Assembly (NCBI RefSeq): GCF_016106015.1
Contig: NZ_JACADQ010000015.1
Location: forward strand, 1-35,025
Length of the DNA: 35,025 nt
Reading direction: 5' to 3'
Source of the DNA: Neoroseomonas rubea
Lineage (GTDB): Bacteria > Pseudomonadota > Alphaproteobacteria > Acetobacterales > Acetobacteraceae
Shown here piece after piece: positions 29,201 to 35,025 of this stretch; within the stretch, counting starts at the first letter, position 1; the number at the start of each line of letters is the position of its first letter. Both the position numbers and the translations under genes were made by a program. The notes below the pieces were generated by a model. It did no database searches. It was not told where the DNA came from and was given only the letters and a program-made list of their open reading frames with translations.

Positions 29201-29329
29201 CGCGACAGCGGCATCGTTCACGTCGAGGAACCGCAGCGTCCCCTGCTCGAAGATCCACATCGGGACGGGATTCGACCAGAAGGGCGGCGGCCCTGACAGC
29301 CGGATCGGCGGGGGGACGGGCGGGCTCAC
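26255..29329 (-). CDS. Multi-PAS sensor histidine kinase, FixL-like
   Basis: A 1024-residue soluble kinase without membrane segments. I count six PAS domains at roughly 14-125, 143-262, 274-392, 402-522, 532-652 and 662-768, most ending in a PAC-type DVT motif. The dimerisation domain has phospho-acceptor H799 (LAHELNQPLGA), and the ATPase domain has N-box N912/N916, DCGPG (948-952) and GMGIGLA, as in the FixL/DctB group. PAS3 resembles the FixL heme domain but has Gly 330 where the heme-ligand His sits in Bradyrhizobium FixL. The start is GTG 29329 with only a weak upstream ribosome site; ATG at residue 24 is an alternative but would cut into PAS1. It is divergent from the degenerate regulator and near a FixJ-like gene, its likely partner. 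Confidence 0.92.
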   Translation of the reverse strand: MSPPVPPPIRLSGPPPFWSNPVPMWIFEQGTLRFLDVNDAAVATYGWSRDDFLRMTIRDIRSPAEAARLDRWRAEQKRHDTTTGPWVHRDAHGRERLVEINACPVIFQDRDAILVSVLDRTAEFDANVALSAREAELRERAEMLRLAMAAGGIGTFRRDIVAGTVEVSAEARALHGSLPPGNPLRMEDWLAHMVPEDRARIEADIAIAFARRAPGITVDYRLRDPETGAIRHMEARADYEYAQDGTPLTAIGVIINVSARKAAEKALADSEQRYRSVVETAADGIVIADALGRIVTANAATLHMFGYASLAEMVGRDLGMLLPPEHARRGAHYVATLRTGAPPRVLGLQDRELMAQRRDGSRFPIELSVGSFVVDGVMHLTGIIRDVTERRRAEAALAESDMRLRLTHEAAGIGIWEIDLDRRVTRFSPETARLYGLAPDHPLEFPREQWRRIVHPSDADMAKWQPDAERGAFAPFDVTFRVPQRDGSLRWLQGIGRAIPGPDGAPVRILGVNIDVTARRMLEERVRESEERLRLTVEATGEGLWDCHIPSGRASFTEPFVAMLGYALHEVEQDVSFWQSRVHPDDMPEVRRHLDAHFQGATSAYVSEHRLRHRDGHWVWVLDRGRVVEREPDGQPLRMLGTLQDITARKALETALAEGEARIRAILEAVPMAVAKIGPDGAIGAANAAAAALLGDAPRLLELLAPEDRAAWQAAHARVCAGETVQWEVDLAGRDGERHRVDASGVPFPLAGGGTGHLAVLRDVTAMREAEARLRRLEAEAMRASRLGAMGAMAAGLAHELNQPLGAMMNYTGAAAMLAGRAVMAEEERARLAALLEKASAQALRASGIVKRLRDFIGRADREVTALRVADLFEEVRAEALQRREAEIAISVAPPGLQIFGDAVQLRQVIANLLANAVEAAPPGCRPQISIEACRGWTGEGVEIVVRDCGPGIPPEVRRRLFEPVVSSKPDGMGIGLAMCRAIVEAHGGSIWAAPEAPGGGAAFHVLVPDEEQALLGSLKPAAS

Positions 29330-29371
29330 GTGGGTGCGGGGATTCCTGCGATCAGGGTGGCTGGCGACGCA

Positions 29372-29383
29372 GATGCGCGCATC
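29372..29383. promoter_or_regulatory. 12-bp palindrome between kinase and degenerate regulator genes
   Basis: GATGCGCGCATC is a perfect palindrome in the 162-base divergent gap (29330-29491), a position where an operator could act on both genes. Palindromes of this length are expected by chance several times in a window this size, so only the location makes it notable. An AATTTTAC stretch just downstream (29390-29396) is the most AT-rich part of the gap and could contain a -10 element. Confidence 0.3.
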
Positions 29384-29491
29384 CCCGCAATTTTACGGAG
29401 GTGAAACGCGCTGGCCTTCGGCACCAAATAGCATGCCCAGGCTGTGCGATCACGAGAAGCGATGTCCGTCGAGGTTGAAGGACTCTTTTGC

Positions 29492-30094
29492 ATGCGCGCG
29501 GCGCCCCTTGCGGAACCGTTCGTCGCTGTGCAGGTGCCTGACCCTGCCTGGCAGGATTCGCTGCTGCTGCTGCTGCGCGCCGCGGGACTGCCCTGTCGCG
29601 GCTACGCCACGCCGGACGACCTGCTGCTGCCGCCCTTCGCGACGGCGCCGCTTCGTGTCGTCCTGACGGGTGGCGAGCGGGGGCGCCTGCCTCATGCCGC
29701 GGCGCCCGTCGCGGCGCTGCGCGCCGGCGGCGTGGCGGCGCCGATCCTCATGCTGGTGCCAGGCCCGGTGGAACCCGCGCTCGCCTGCCGCCTGCTGACG
29801 ATGGGCCGGACCGAAGTGCTCGAGAACCTCTCGGCGGCGCCGGCCGTGCTCGCCGCGCTGCGCCTGCTCGCGGCTGGCGGCGCTCGGCCGGTGGACGCGG
29901 CGCTTTCCCCGCTTGCCCGCCGCGCGATCGGGATGATGCTGGCCGGGCGCAGCCGGCGCACCATTGCCGCCGCGCTGGCCATGCGCCTCGTGGATTTCGA
30001 TGCGCTGGTGGCCGACACCGTCGCGGCGCGGGCGGTGCCGGGGCTGGTCGCGCTGCTGCGGGCGGCACGCCAGGACGGACTTGTGCCCATCTGA
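29492..30094 (+). CDS. Degenerate FixJ-like response regulator (pseudo-receiver plus degenerate HTH)
   Basis: A 200-residue protein that aligns without large gaps to the FixJ-like regulator at 30890-31501. The receiver half keeps the pattern of strands (PFVAVQVPDPAWQDSLLLLL; APILMLVPG) but lacks the phosphorylation residues. The acidic pair of FixJ (D17, D18) is V15, P16; the acceptor Asp is T59; the conserved Thr is V89; and the conserved Lys is N112 (VLENLS). The C-terminal part (about 138-195) follows the LuxR-type HTH in length and start (LSPLARRAIGMMLAGRSRRTI), but the recognition helix has lost most typical residues. It is an intact gene rather than a broken one. ATG 29492 sits nine bases after AAGGA and gives FixJ-like length; ATG 29462 is an alternative. 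Confidence 0.75.
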   Translation: MRAAPLAEPFVAVQVPDPAWQDSLLLLLRAAGLPCRGYATPDDLLLPPFATAPLRVVLTGGERGRLPHAAAPVAALRAGGVAAPILMLVPGPVEPALACRLLTMGRTEVLENLSAAPAVLAALRLLAAGGARPVDAALSPLARRAIGMMLAGRSRRTIAAALAMRLVDFDALVADTVAARAVPGLVALLRAARQDGLVPI

Positions 30095-30105
30095 CTCCGG
30101 CCGGG

Positions 30106-30134
30106 ATCGCCAGGGCGTCGGTCGCCCTGGCGAT
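30106..30134. terminator. Bidirectional hairpin between convergent pseudo-receiver genes
   Basis: A perfect 12-bp stem, ATCGCCAGGGCG (30106-30117) with CGCCCTGGCGAT (30123-30134), and a TCGGT loop. It begins 11 bases after the stop of the degenerate FixJ-like gene and ends six bases before the stop of the convergent gene. T-content after the stem is low (TGTTCC), but length and position make it a good shared terminator. Confidence 0.7.
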
Positions 30135-30140
30135 TGTTCC

Positions 30141-30644
30141 TCAGCCGGCGGGCGGCGGGGCGCCAAGGACGGCGGCGGGTTCCTTGTCGATCCGGCTGTG
30201 GCGCGCCACGCGGCAGGCGGCGCGCACGACCAGCGTCGCCAACTCGCCGGCGCCGCGCCCCGGTGCGTCGACCGCCCGGTCGAGATCCACCAGCACGCCC
30301 TGGCCCCCGGGGGTCGCTGCGATCAGCGGCACCCAGGGCCGCTCATCCCGCAACAGGCTCACGAGGTCGCCGGCGCCGCGGAACTCGGCGAGGCTCGCGC
30401 AGACCACGAGGTCGATCCGCGCCGTCAACGCCGCCGCGCCGCGGCGGGACGCCGCAAGGTGGCACACGTCGAGGCCGAGCAGGCGCAGTGTGACCGAAAG
30501 CCTGTCCTGGTCCTCGGGGCGCTCGGCGATCAACAGCGCACGCTTGCCGAGCAGCACGCACCGGGCGCCCTCCTGGCCGCAGGGCAGGGTGCAGGCCGAG
30601 GTCACGTCGGGGTCCTCGTCGCCGAGTGCGGTTCCCCGCGCCAT
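30141..30644 (-). CDS. Receiver-like hypothetical protein with N-terminal cysteines
   Basis: A 167-residue protein of no firmly recognised family. Residues from about 34 to 150 have the alternating strand-helix pattern of a receiver: KRALLIAERPEDQDRLSVTL, then a buried strand IDLVVCASLAEF, then VPLIAATPG. At the strand where a receiver carries its phospho-acceptor Asp, the text reads VVCASL, so phosphorylation is unlikely. Before this lies a short segment with C18, C22 and C29 (C-x3-C-x6-C), with C61 further on, which could bind metal or sense redox; that is inference. It is divergent from the FixJ-like gene. ATG 30644 is the last good start; upstream frame extension is low-complexity. Confidence 0.62.
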   Translation of the reverse strand: MARGTALGDEDPDVTSACTLPCGQEGARCVLLGKRALLIAERPEDQDRLSVTLRLLGLDVCHLAASRRGAAALTARIDLVVCASLAEFRGAGDLVSLLRDERPWVPLIAATPGGQGVLVDLDRAVDAPGRGAGELATLVVRAACRVARHSRIDKEPAAVLGAPPPAG

Positions 30645-30889
30645 GCGTCGCGCATATCGCGGCCGGCGCGGCGGCTGTTGGGGTGGCCTCGCATTTGTGT
30701 TACCTCGTTCCGGTCCGGGGTCGCGCCTGAGAGCCCACGGGGAGGGGCCGACCCTGATCACCGTCGCATAATCTAAAAACGCGCGCGCGTTCGACATTTT
30801 TCGACTGTGGGAACTACGGAGGCCGGGGCGTTGCACGTCATCAACCATCTTTCCTTCGCGCATCCGTGTTCGGGCGCGGGGGCCGCGCC
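30645..30889. promoter_or_regulatory. Divergent control region of pseudo-receiver and FixJ-like genes, with FixK-type box
   Basis: A 245-base gap, unusually AT-rich for the window around 30767-30800. CATAAT (30767-30772) is a candidate -10 toward the FixJ-like gene, although no good -35 precedes it. TTCGAC occurs twice close together (30790-30806). TTGCACGTCATCAA at 30831-30844 fits the FNR/FixK2 consensus TTG(A/C)-N6-(T/G)CAA exactly and lies 46 bases before the start codon. FixK sites at that distance could activate or repress. All are motif matches only. Confidence 0.45.
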
Positions 30890-31501
30890 ATGACGCGCGC
30901 CGGCCCGGCGCCGGGCCCTGCCAGGCTGCTCGTCGTAGATGACGACGAAGCCGTCCGCGAATCCCTCGTCGCACTGCTCGAGGCCGGCGGCCACGAGGCC
31001 GCGGCCCGCACCTCCTCGGCCGATCTGCGCGCGCGCGGCATACCGCCCGGCACCGCCTGCCTGCTGCTCGACGTCCGGCTGGGCGAAGGCGACGATGGCA
31101 TCGACCTGATGGTGGAACTGAAGCGCAACGGCCTCGCCGCGCCCGTCGTGGTGATCACGGGCCATGGCGACGTGCCGCTCGCAGTGCGCGCGATGCGCCT
31201 CGGCGCCTTCCACTTCATCGAAAAGCCCTTCACGGCGGAAACCCTGCTCGACGCGGTCACCGAGGCGCTGTCGGCGGCCGCGCCTGCCGCCGATGCCGCC
31301 GCGCGCATGGCGCGGCTGACGGCGCGCGAGCGCGAGGTTGTCGACGGGCTCGTCGCCGGAAAGCAGAACAAGGTCGTCGCCGCCGAACTCGGCATCAGCG
31401 TGCGCACCGTCGAGGCGTACCGCGCGACTGTCATGTCGAAGCTCGGCTTGCGTTCCTTCGCGGAACTCGTCCGCATCGCCCTGGCTGCCGGCGGCCCGTA
31501 G
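30890..31501 (+). CDS. FixJ-like LuxR-type response regulator
   Basis: A 203-residue two-domain transcription regulator. The receiver has the full phosphorylation set: D17, D18 in VVDDDEAVRESL, acceptor D61 in LLLDVRLG, T90 in VVITGHGD, and K112 in IEKPF. The HTH (about 143-200) begins LTAREREVVDGLVAGKQNK and includes ISVRTVEAYRATVMSKL. TGHGDVPLAVRAM is typical of the FixJ/TtrR group. It is the probable target of the multi-PAS kinase at 26255-29329. ATG 30890 is used; an in-frame GTG at 30866 is possible, and neither has a clear ribosome site. Confidence 0.93.
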   Translation: MTRAGPAPGPARLLVVDDDEAVRESLVALLEAGGHEAAARTSSADLRARGIPPGTACLLLDVRLGEGDDGIDLMVELKRNGLAAPVVVITGHGDVPLAVRAMRLGAFHFIEKPFTAETLLDAVTEALSAAAPAADAAARMARLTAREREVVDGLVAGKQNKVVAAELGISVRTVEAYRATVMSKLGLRSFAELVRIALAAGGP

Positions 31502-31599
31502 TTCCACCACAGCGCAATGCCGAGGCAGACGCGGCGCGCCACGACCACGACACTGCGACGATCCGGCGGCACTGGCGCCGCCGACGAGGATCAGCTCGC

Positions 31600-31797
31600 A
31601 TGCGTGCCTTCCAGCAAGGTCATGAGGACAACCAGGACGCGGCCGCGGTCGACGTCCCGCCTGAGGCGGCCCTGGCGGCCGCGCAGCACATTCTTGGGAT
31701 GGTCGCGGGCGATCTCGCGCGTGCTGGCTTCTATGCCTCGGCCCAGGCGGTCGCTGCGCTCGCCGACCTGATACCGGGCGGGCGCCAGCGACATTGA
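31600..31797 (+). CDS. Small hypothetical protein
   Basis: A possible 65-residue protein of unknown function. It is Ala-rich and mostly helical (VPPEAALAAAQHILGMVAGD, then YASAQAVAALADLIPGG), with an acidic, Gln-rich start. The ribosome site is weak (GAGG 14 bases before ATG). The amino-acid pattern looks protein-like and it is not antisense to a known gene, but I do not recognise a family. It could be spurious. Confidence 0.4.
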   Translation: MRAFQQGHEDNQDAAAVDVPPEAALAAAQHILGMVAGDLARAGFYASAQAVAALADLIPGGRQRH

Positions 31798-32111
31798 CAG
31801 CGACGGGCGAAGGCTTCGGCCGCGGCCGGCGACTTCTTCCCCCCATCGGACGGCGGAGGAGAGCTTTCGCGCACGCCCCGCACCGGCGCTCCAGCTGACC
31901 TCCCGCGCGCGGTCGCGCATCGCCCAGCCTGCCCAGGCCGTCGCCGGCGTGCTGGCAGCCAGCCCATGAGGGCGCGGCAGGTCGCGGCCGCCAGGGTGAC
32001 AGGGTGCACCATGGCGCCGCATCACGGTTGGAGTATCGTTGCGGTGACGATGCAAAACCAGCCGCCCCGGCGACCGACGTCGCACATCCGTCAGACCCAG
32101 GACGCGCCGCC
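31798..32111. other. Intergenic stretch with no supported gene
   Basis: About 310 bases between the small ORF and the glycosyltransferase. Open frames here are short, and no family, hairpin with T-run, or -35/-10 pair stands out. The less GC-rich segment around 32025-32055 is the most likely place for the glycosyltransferase promoter. Confidence 0.5.
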
Positions 32112-33284
32112 GTGCGGATCGCGCTGACGAGCCCCTATTGCTGGCCGCAGAGGCGCCGCGGGTCGGAGCGCCTGCTGCACGACCTGTCGCACTGGTTCGC
32201 CGCGCGTGGCCACGATGTCACCGTCATTGCGACCGCGCCCGGCGAGCGCCGGGTGGAAGCCGACGGCCCCGTGCGGCGCATCCTGCTGCCGCAGCGCGGC
32301 CCGCTCGGCCTCGATCTCCGCGCGCTGAACTTCTTCCATCGCTTCGCCTTCCAGGTGGAAGGGGAGATCGCGGCCGACCCGCCCGATGCCGTGCTCGCGC
32401 TCAACTATCACGATGCCTGGGGCGTGCTGCGCGCCCGCCGGCGGGGCGCCCGTACGCGGCTCGTCTACCAGGCGGTCGGCATTCCCGTGCGCCGCTACTT
32501 CCGGCGGATCCCGCTCGATGGCTGGATGTTCCGCCAGGTGCTCCGCGGCGCGGAGGAGGTGCTGACCATCTCCCGCTTCGCGGGAGACCTGCTTGCCTCG
32601 GAGTTCGGCCGCGACAGCCGGCTGCTGCACGCGCCGACGGACCTCGCGCCGCTGCTTGCCGCACCGAAGCCGCCGCCGGACGGCACGCTGCGGCTGCTTT
32701 TCGCCGCCGACCTGAATGAACCGCGCAAGGGCGCGCTGCTGCTCGCCCGCGCCTTCGCGCGCGTCGCTGCCGCACGGCCGGGCGCGCGGCTCGACTATTC
32801 CGGCCATGCGGATGCGGCGATCCAGGCGGCGATCCGCGCCGCCGTGCCGCAGGACCTCGTCCCCGCCATCACCTTCCACGGCGTCGGCGCGGTGGGTGAC
32901 CTGCCGGCGCTCTATGCCCGCGCCACGGTCTTCGTGCTGCCGGCGATCTGGGAAGCGCAGGGCATGGTGCTGGTCGAGGCGCTGGCCGCCGGTACCCCGG
33001 TGGTGGCCTGCGACCATGGCGGCGTCGGCGACATCGTGGACGATCCGGCGATCGGCCGGCTGTGCCCGCCGGGTCCGATCCGCGGTCATGCCGCGACCGA
33101 CGACGCGGCGCTGGCCGAGGCGATCCTCGCCGCCGCCGACCTCGCCGCCCAGCCCGGGACGGACGCCGCCTGCCGCGCCCGCGCCGCGGCTTTCGGGCTC
33201 GACCGGCTGGGTCCGATCTATGAGGCGTGCCTCGCCGGCGAAGGTGCCGCCCAAAGCGGCCTCCGGTCGGATGGCGTCATCTGA
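32112..33284 (+). CDS. GT4-family glycosyltransferase
   Basis: A 390-residue GT-B-fold enzyme that transfers a sugar from a nucleotide donor. The N-terminal domain starts VRIALTSPYCWPQRRRGSER, with RGHDVTVIA after it, typical of the acceptor domain. The C-terminal domain has LRLLFAADLNEPRKGALLL and the GT4 signature EAQGMVLVEALAAGTPVVA, whose two Glu (E-x7-E) contact the donor. The product may be a cell-surface glycan or glycolipid; no other glycan genes are present. GTG 32112 is chosen because the family starts just there and AGGA lies nine bases upstream; the GTG at 32004 would add a 36-residue tail of no clear relevance. Confidence 0.88.
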   Translation: MRIALTSPYCWPQRRRGSERLLHDLSHWFAARGHDVTVIATAPGERRVEADGPVRRILLPQRGPLGLDLRALNFFHRFAFQVEGEIAADPPDAVLALNYHDAWGVLRARRRGARTRLVYQAVGIPVRRYFRRIPLDGWMFRQVLRGAEEVLTISRFAGDLLASEFGRDSRLLHAPTDLAPLLAAPKPPPDGTLRLLFAADLNEPRKGALLLARAFARVAAARPGARLDYSGHADAAIQAAIRAAVPQDLVPAITFHGVGAVGDLPALYARATVFVLPAIWEAQGMVLVEALAAGTPVVACDHGGVGDIVDDPAIGRLCPPGPIRGHAATDDAALAEAILAAADLAAQPGTDAACRARAAAFGLDRLGPIYEACLAGEGAAQSGLRSDGVI

Positions 33285-33572
33285 CCGGAGGTCCTGCGCC
33301 TGAAGGCATGGACCCGCGCGTGCCTTGCGCCGGATCGGCGAAGCGCGCGGCTCCGCCGTTCCGGCACTTGCCCGAGCGCGGTCTCGCGCGGTGGCTGGCA
33401 CGTCATCATGCTCGACAGTCCGCCGCGCCTGGACGGGAAGGGGCGTCGCGCGGTTCGAAGGCGACCGCGCCGCCTGCGCCGGCGCGCACGATCGGGGCGG
33501 GCGGGCGGGACCCACCCTGGACGCGACGCGGCGCGCGGCCCGATCATGCCGCGACCGATGCCGGAGACCACG
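33285..33572. other. Intergenic stretch with no supported gene
   Basis: 288 bases between the glycosyltransferase and allA. Several frames are open by virtue of high GC, but none shows a recognisable protein. No terminator with a T-run or promoter pair is evident. A GGAG ribosome site appears only at the end, before allA. Confidence 0.5.
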
Positions 33573-34055
33573 ATGCGCCTGACCCTCGAACCGCTCACCG
33601 CAGAAGCCTTCGCGCCCTTCGGGGAGGTCCTGTCCGCCCCGGAAGCCCCGGGCCGAACCTATATCGACGCGGCGCTGGCGAACCGCCGGGCGCAGGCGAA
33701 GCCGAGCCTGTCCTTCACCTTCAAGGCGCCGTCGAGCCTGCCGCTCGCCTCGACGGTGATGGAGCGGCATCTCCATTCCTCGCAGTCCTTCGTGCCGATG
33801 GAGGCCGGGCGCTGGCTTGCCATCGTCGCCCCGCACGGTGCGGATGGCAGGCCCGACATGGCGCGCGCAAAGGCGTTCCTGGCGCGGCCGGACCAGGGCG
33901 TGACCTATGGCGCCGATGTCTGGCACCACCCCTTCACCGTGATCGACCGCCCCGGGCGCTTCGCCGTCTTCATGTGGAAGGATGGCGGGCCCGAGGATGA
34001 CGAGTTCGTTGAGGTACCGGCGTTCGAGGTCGTTCTGCCCGACGTGGCCGGGTAG
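33573..34055 (+). CDS. allA: Ureidoglycolate lyase
   Basis: A 160-residue cupin-fold enzyme that splits ureidoglycolate to glyoxylate and urea in the last part of purine/allantoin breakdown. Length equals that of E. coli AllA. Family blocks are LTAEAFAPFGEVL near the start, MERHLHSSQSFVPM in the middle and GVTYGADVWHHPFTVID near the end, with the conserved His and Glu in the second block. ATG 33573 follows GGAG at eight bases. No other ureide genes are in the window, so the rest of the pathway must be elsewhere. It is convergent with the HlyD-like gene, seven bases apart. Confidence 0.93.
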   Translation: MRLTLEPLTAEAFAPFGEVLSAPEAPGRTYIDAALANRRAQAKPSLSFTFKAPSSLPLASTVMERHLHSSQSFVPMEAGRWLAIVAPHGADGRPDMARAKAFLARPDQGVTYGADVWHHPFTVIDRPGRFAVFMWKDGGPEDDEFVEVPAFEVVLPDVAG

Positions 34056-34062
34056 CGCGCGT

Positions 34063-35025
34063 TCAGCGTTCGGCGAAGGCGCGGTCCAGGATGTTGCGCA
34101 CGGGCCGCGCGAGCCACTGTAGCAAGGTGACCTCCCCCGTCGCGATCTCTACCGCGACGCTCATGCCGGGGGAGACGCGCATGCCGCGCCGCGGGTCGCC
34201 GACATGCTCGGAATCGAGCGCCACCTCCACGCGGAAGAACATGCTCCCGTCGTGGCGGCGGAAGGAGGAGGCGGAGACATGCTGCACCGTCCCCGGGATG
34301 CTGCCGAAGCGCGCCGGGTCGTAAGCCAGCACCTTCACGCGCGCGCGGCCGTCCGGGCGGACGCCGCCGACCTGGTCGGCGGGAAGTTCGACGACGGCGA
34401 GCACGCCCGCATCCTCGGGTACGATCTCGGCGACCATCGCGCCGGGCTCGAGCACGGCGCCGACACCGCGCGGCCCGATCTCCTTCACCACGCCGGCCGA
34501 GGGTGCGCGCAGCACGGCGCGCCGGAGCCGCGCCTCGGCGCGCAGCAGCGCCTGATGGGCTTCCGCGCGGTCGGCCTCGACGCGGACCAGTTCGGCCAGC
34601 GCCTCGTTGCGTGCACGCGCGGCGAGTTCGTCGCGCCGCGCCCGCGCCTCCCCCACCGCCAGCCGCGCGGCGGCGATATCGGAGACGCCGCGCTCGACCT
34701 CGCCTTCGGCGCGCAGATGCGTCTGGCGCAGGGAAAAGACCTCATTGCGTCGCGCAAGCCCGCGGTCGAGCAGTCCGGACATCACCCTGACCTCCTGCCG
34801 GGCGAGGTCGCGCGCCTCGGTCGTCGAGGCGAGCAGCACCGTCTCCCGCGCCACGGCCGCCTCGCGGGTGGCGATCTCCGCATCCAGCACGGCGAGCTGG
34901 GCGGCGCGCAGACGGGCGGCGGCCTCGGCCATCGCCGCCTGGCTGTCGCGGATCGGCGCCAGTGCCTCCGAGGCCACGGGGCCGAGCGCGGCGAGGCGCC
35001 CCTCGGCCGCGGCCGCGAGGCGTTC
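34063..35025 (-). CDS. HlyD-family type I secretion periplasmic adaptor (5' end outside window)
   Basis: C-terminal 320 residues of a membrane-fusion protein linking an inner-membrane ABC exporter to the outer-membrane channel. A long Ala/Glu/Arg-rich coiled coil (to about residue 175 of the visible part) is followed by a lipoyl-like half (LRAPSAGVVKEIGPRGVGAV) and a beta-barrel domain. The family end is PGMSVAVEIATGEVTLLQWLARPVRNI. The frame stays open to the window edge, so a GTG at 34977 is internal and the true start, with the N-terminal membrane helix, lies beyond 35025. The ABC exporter gene is expected just outside. Confidence 0.9.
   Translation of the reverse strand, partial: ERLAAAAEGRLAALGPVASEALAPIRDSQAAMAEAAARLRAAQLAVLDAEIATREAAVARETVLLASTTEARDLARQEVRVMSGLLDRGLARRNEVFSLRQTHLRAEGEVERGVSDIAAARLAVGEARARRDELAARARNEALAELVRVEADRAEAHQALLRAEARLRRAVLRAPSAGVVKEIGPRGVGAVLEPGAMVAEIVPEDAGVLAVVELPADQVGGVRPDGRARVKVLAYDPARFGSIPGTVQHVSASSFRRHDGSMFFRVEVALDSEHVGDPRRGMRVSPGMSVAVEIATGEVTLLQWLARPVRNILDRAFAER

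Noticed and set aside
26933-29296. Open frame of 787 codons opposite the multi-PAS kinase
   Set aside because: Antisense to six recognisable PAS domains and biased toward Arg, His, Asp and Gly; no protein-like motif.
30809-30831. GGAAC ... CGTT resembling an EcfG general-stress promoter before the FixJ-like gene
   Set aside because: The spacer is only 14 bases, while EcfG-type promoters need about 16-17.
31798-32003. Possible decayed gene with helical frame before the glycosyltransferase
   Set aside because: Short helical-looking translations in one frame stop upstream and match no family that I recognise; not enough to call a pseudogene.
32091-33929. Open frame of 612 codons on the minus strand
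   Set aside because: Covers the glycosyltransferase and part of allA in antisense; both have family signatures and this frame has none.

Overview
The window is very GC-rich and densely packed with genes. It carries four-base ATGA and TGATG gene junctions, a full petABC (cytochrome bc1) operon, aerobic HemF, and three Bug/TctC-type substrate-binding proteins. This points to an aerobic alphaproteobacterium, most likely a Roseomonas-like member of the Acetobacteraceae; the taxonomic call is an inference from gene content. I see no insertion sequence, prophage, CRISPR array, tRNA or rRNA, so it reads as ordinary chromosome with a strong catabolic flavour.

Layout. (1) 1-3026 (+): a tripartite tricarboxylate transporter operon, tctC (cut by the window edge), tctB and tctA, with overlapping start and stop codons. 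(2) 3005-5795 (-): three overlapping dehydrogenase genes (2-hydroxyacid dehydrogenase, Gfo/Idh oxidoreductase, shikimate-dehydrogenase-like), divergent from a MaoC hydratase and a second Bug receptor (5856-7377). Together they look like uptake and oxidation of an unidentified organic acid. (3) 7396-9463 (-): XRE regulator, BenE transporter and a DUF2585 membrane protein, coupled by TGATG junctions. (4) 9547-10188 (-): a lone Imm11-type immunity protein set between GC-rich palindromes. (5) 10269-12967 (-): a two-subunit molybdenum hydroxylase. (6) hemF (-) divergent from petABC (+), 13070-16777, closed by a strong terminator. (7) 17000-19604: acetyl-CoA hydrolase/transferase family protein, RidA, DUF4169 and dienelactone hydrolase. 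(8) katG (-), 19783-21990. (9) 22240-24222 (-): a third Bug receptor followed by an isopenicillin-N-synthase-like dioxygenase.

(10) 24335-31501 is the most unusual part, a signalling island. It holds a two-gene split version of an Aer-type energy sensor (PAS protein plus methyl-accepting protein, overlapping by 26 nt), a six-PAS FixL-like histidine kinase, a canonical FixJ-like response regulator, and between them two proteins that look like receivers which have lost the phosphorylation residues. One of these (29492-30094) aligns with the FixJ-like neighbour along its whole length, including a degenerate HTH domain. The kinase PAS domain most like the FixL heme domain lacks the heme-ligand histidine. 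I regard this as the best candidate in the window for an undescribed variant system: a FixLJ-like pathway with altered sensing and built-in decoy or adaptor regulators.

(11) 32112-35025: a GT4 glycosyltransferase, ureidoglycolate lyase (allA) and, on the minus strand, the 3' part of a type I secretion HlyD-family adaptor cut by the window edge.
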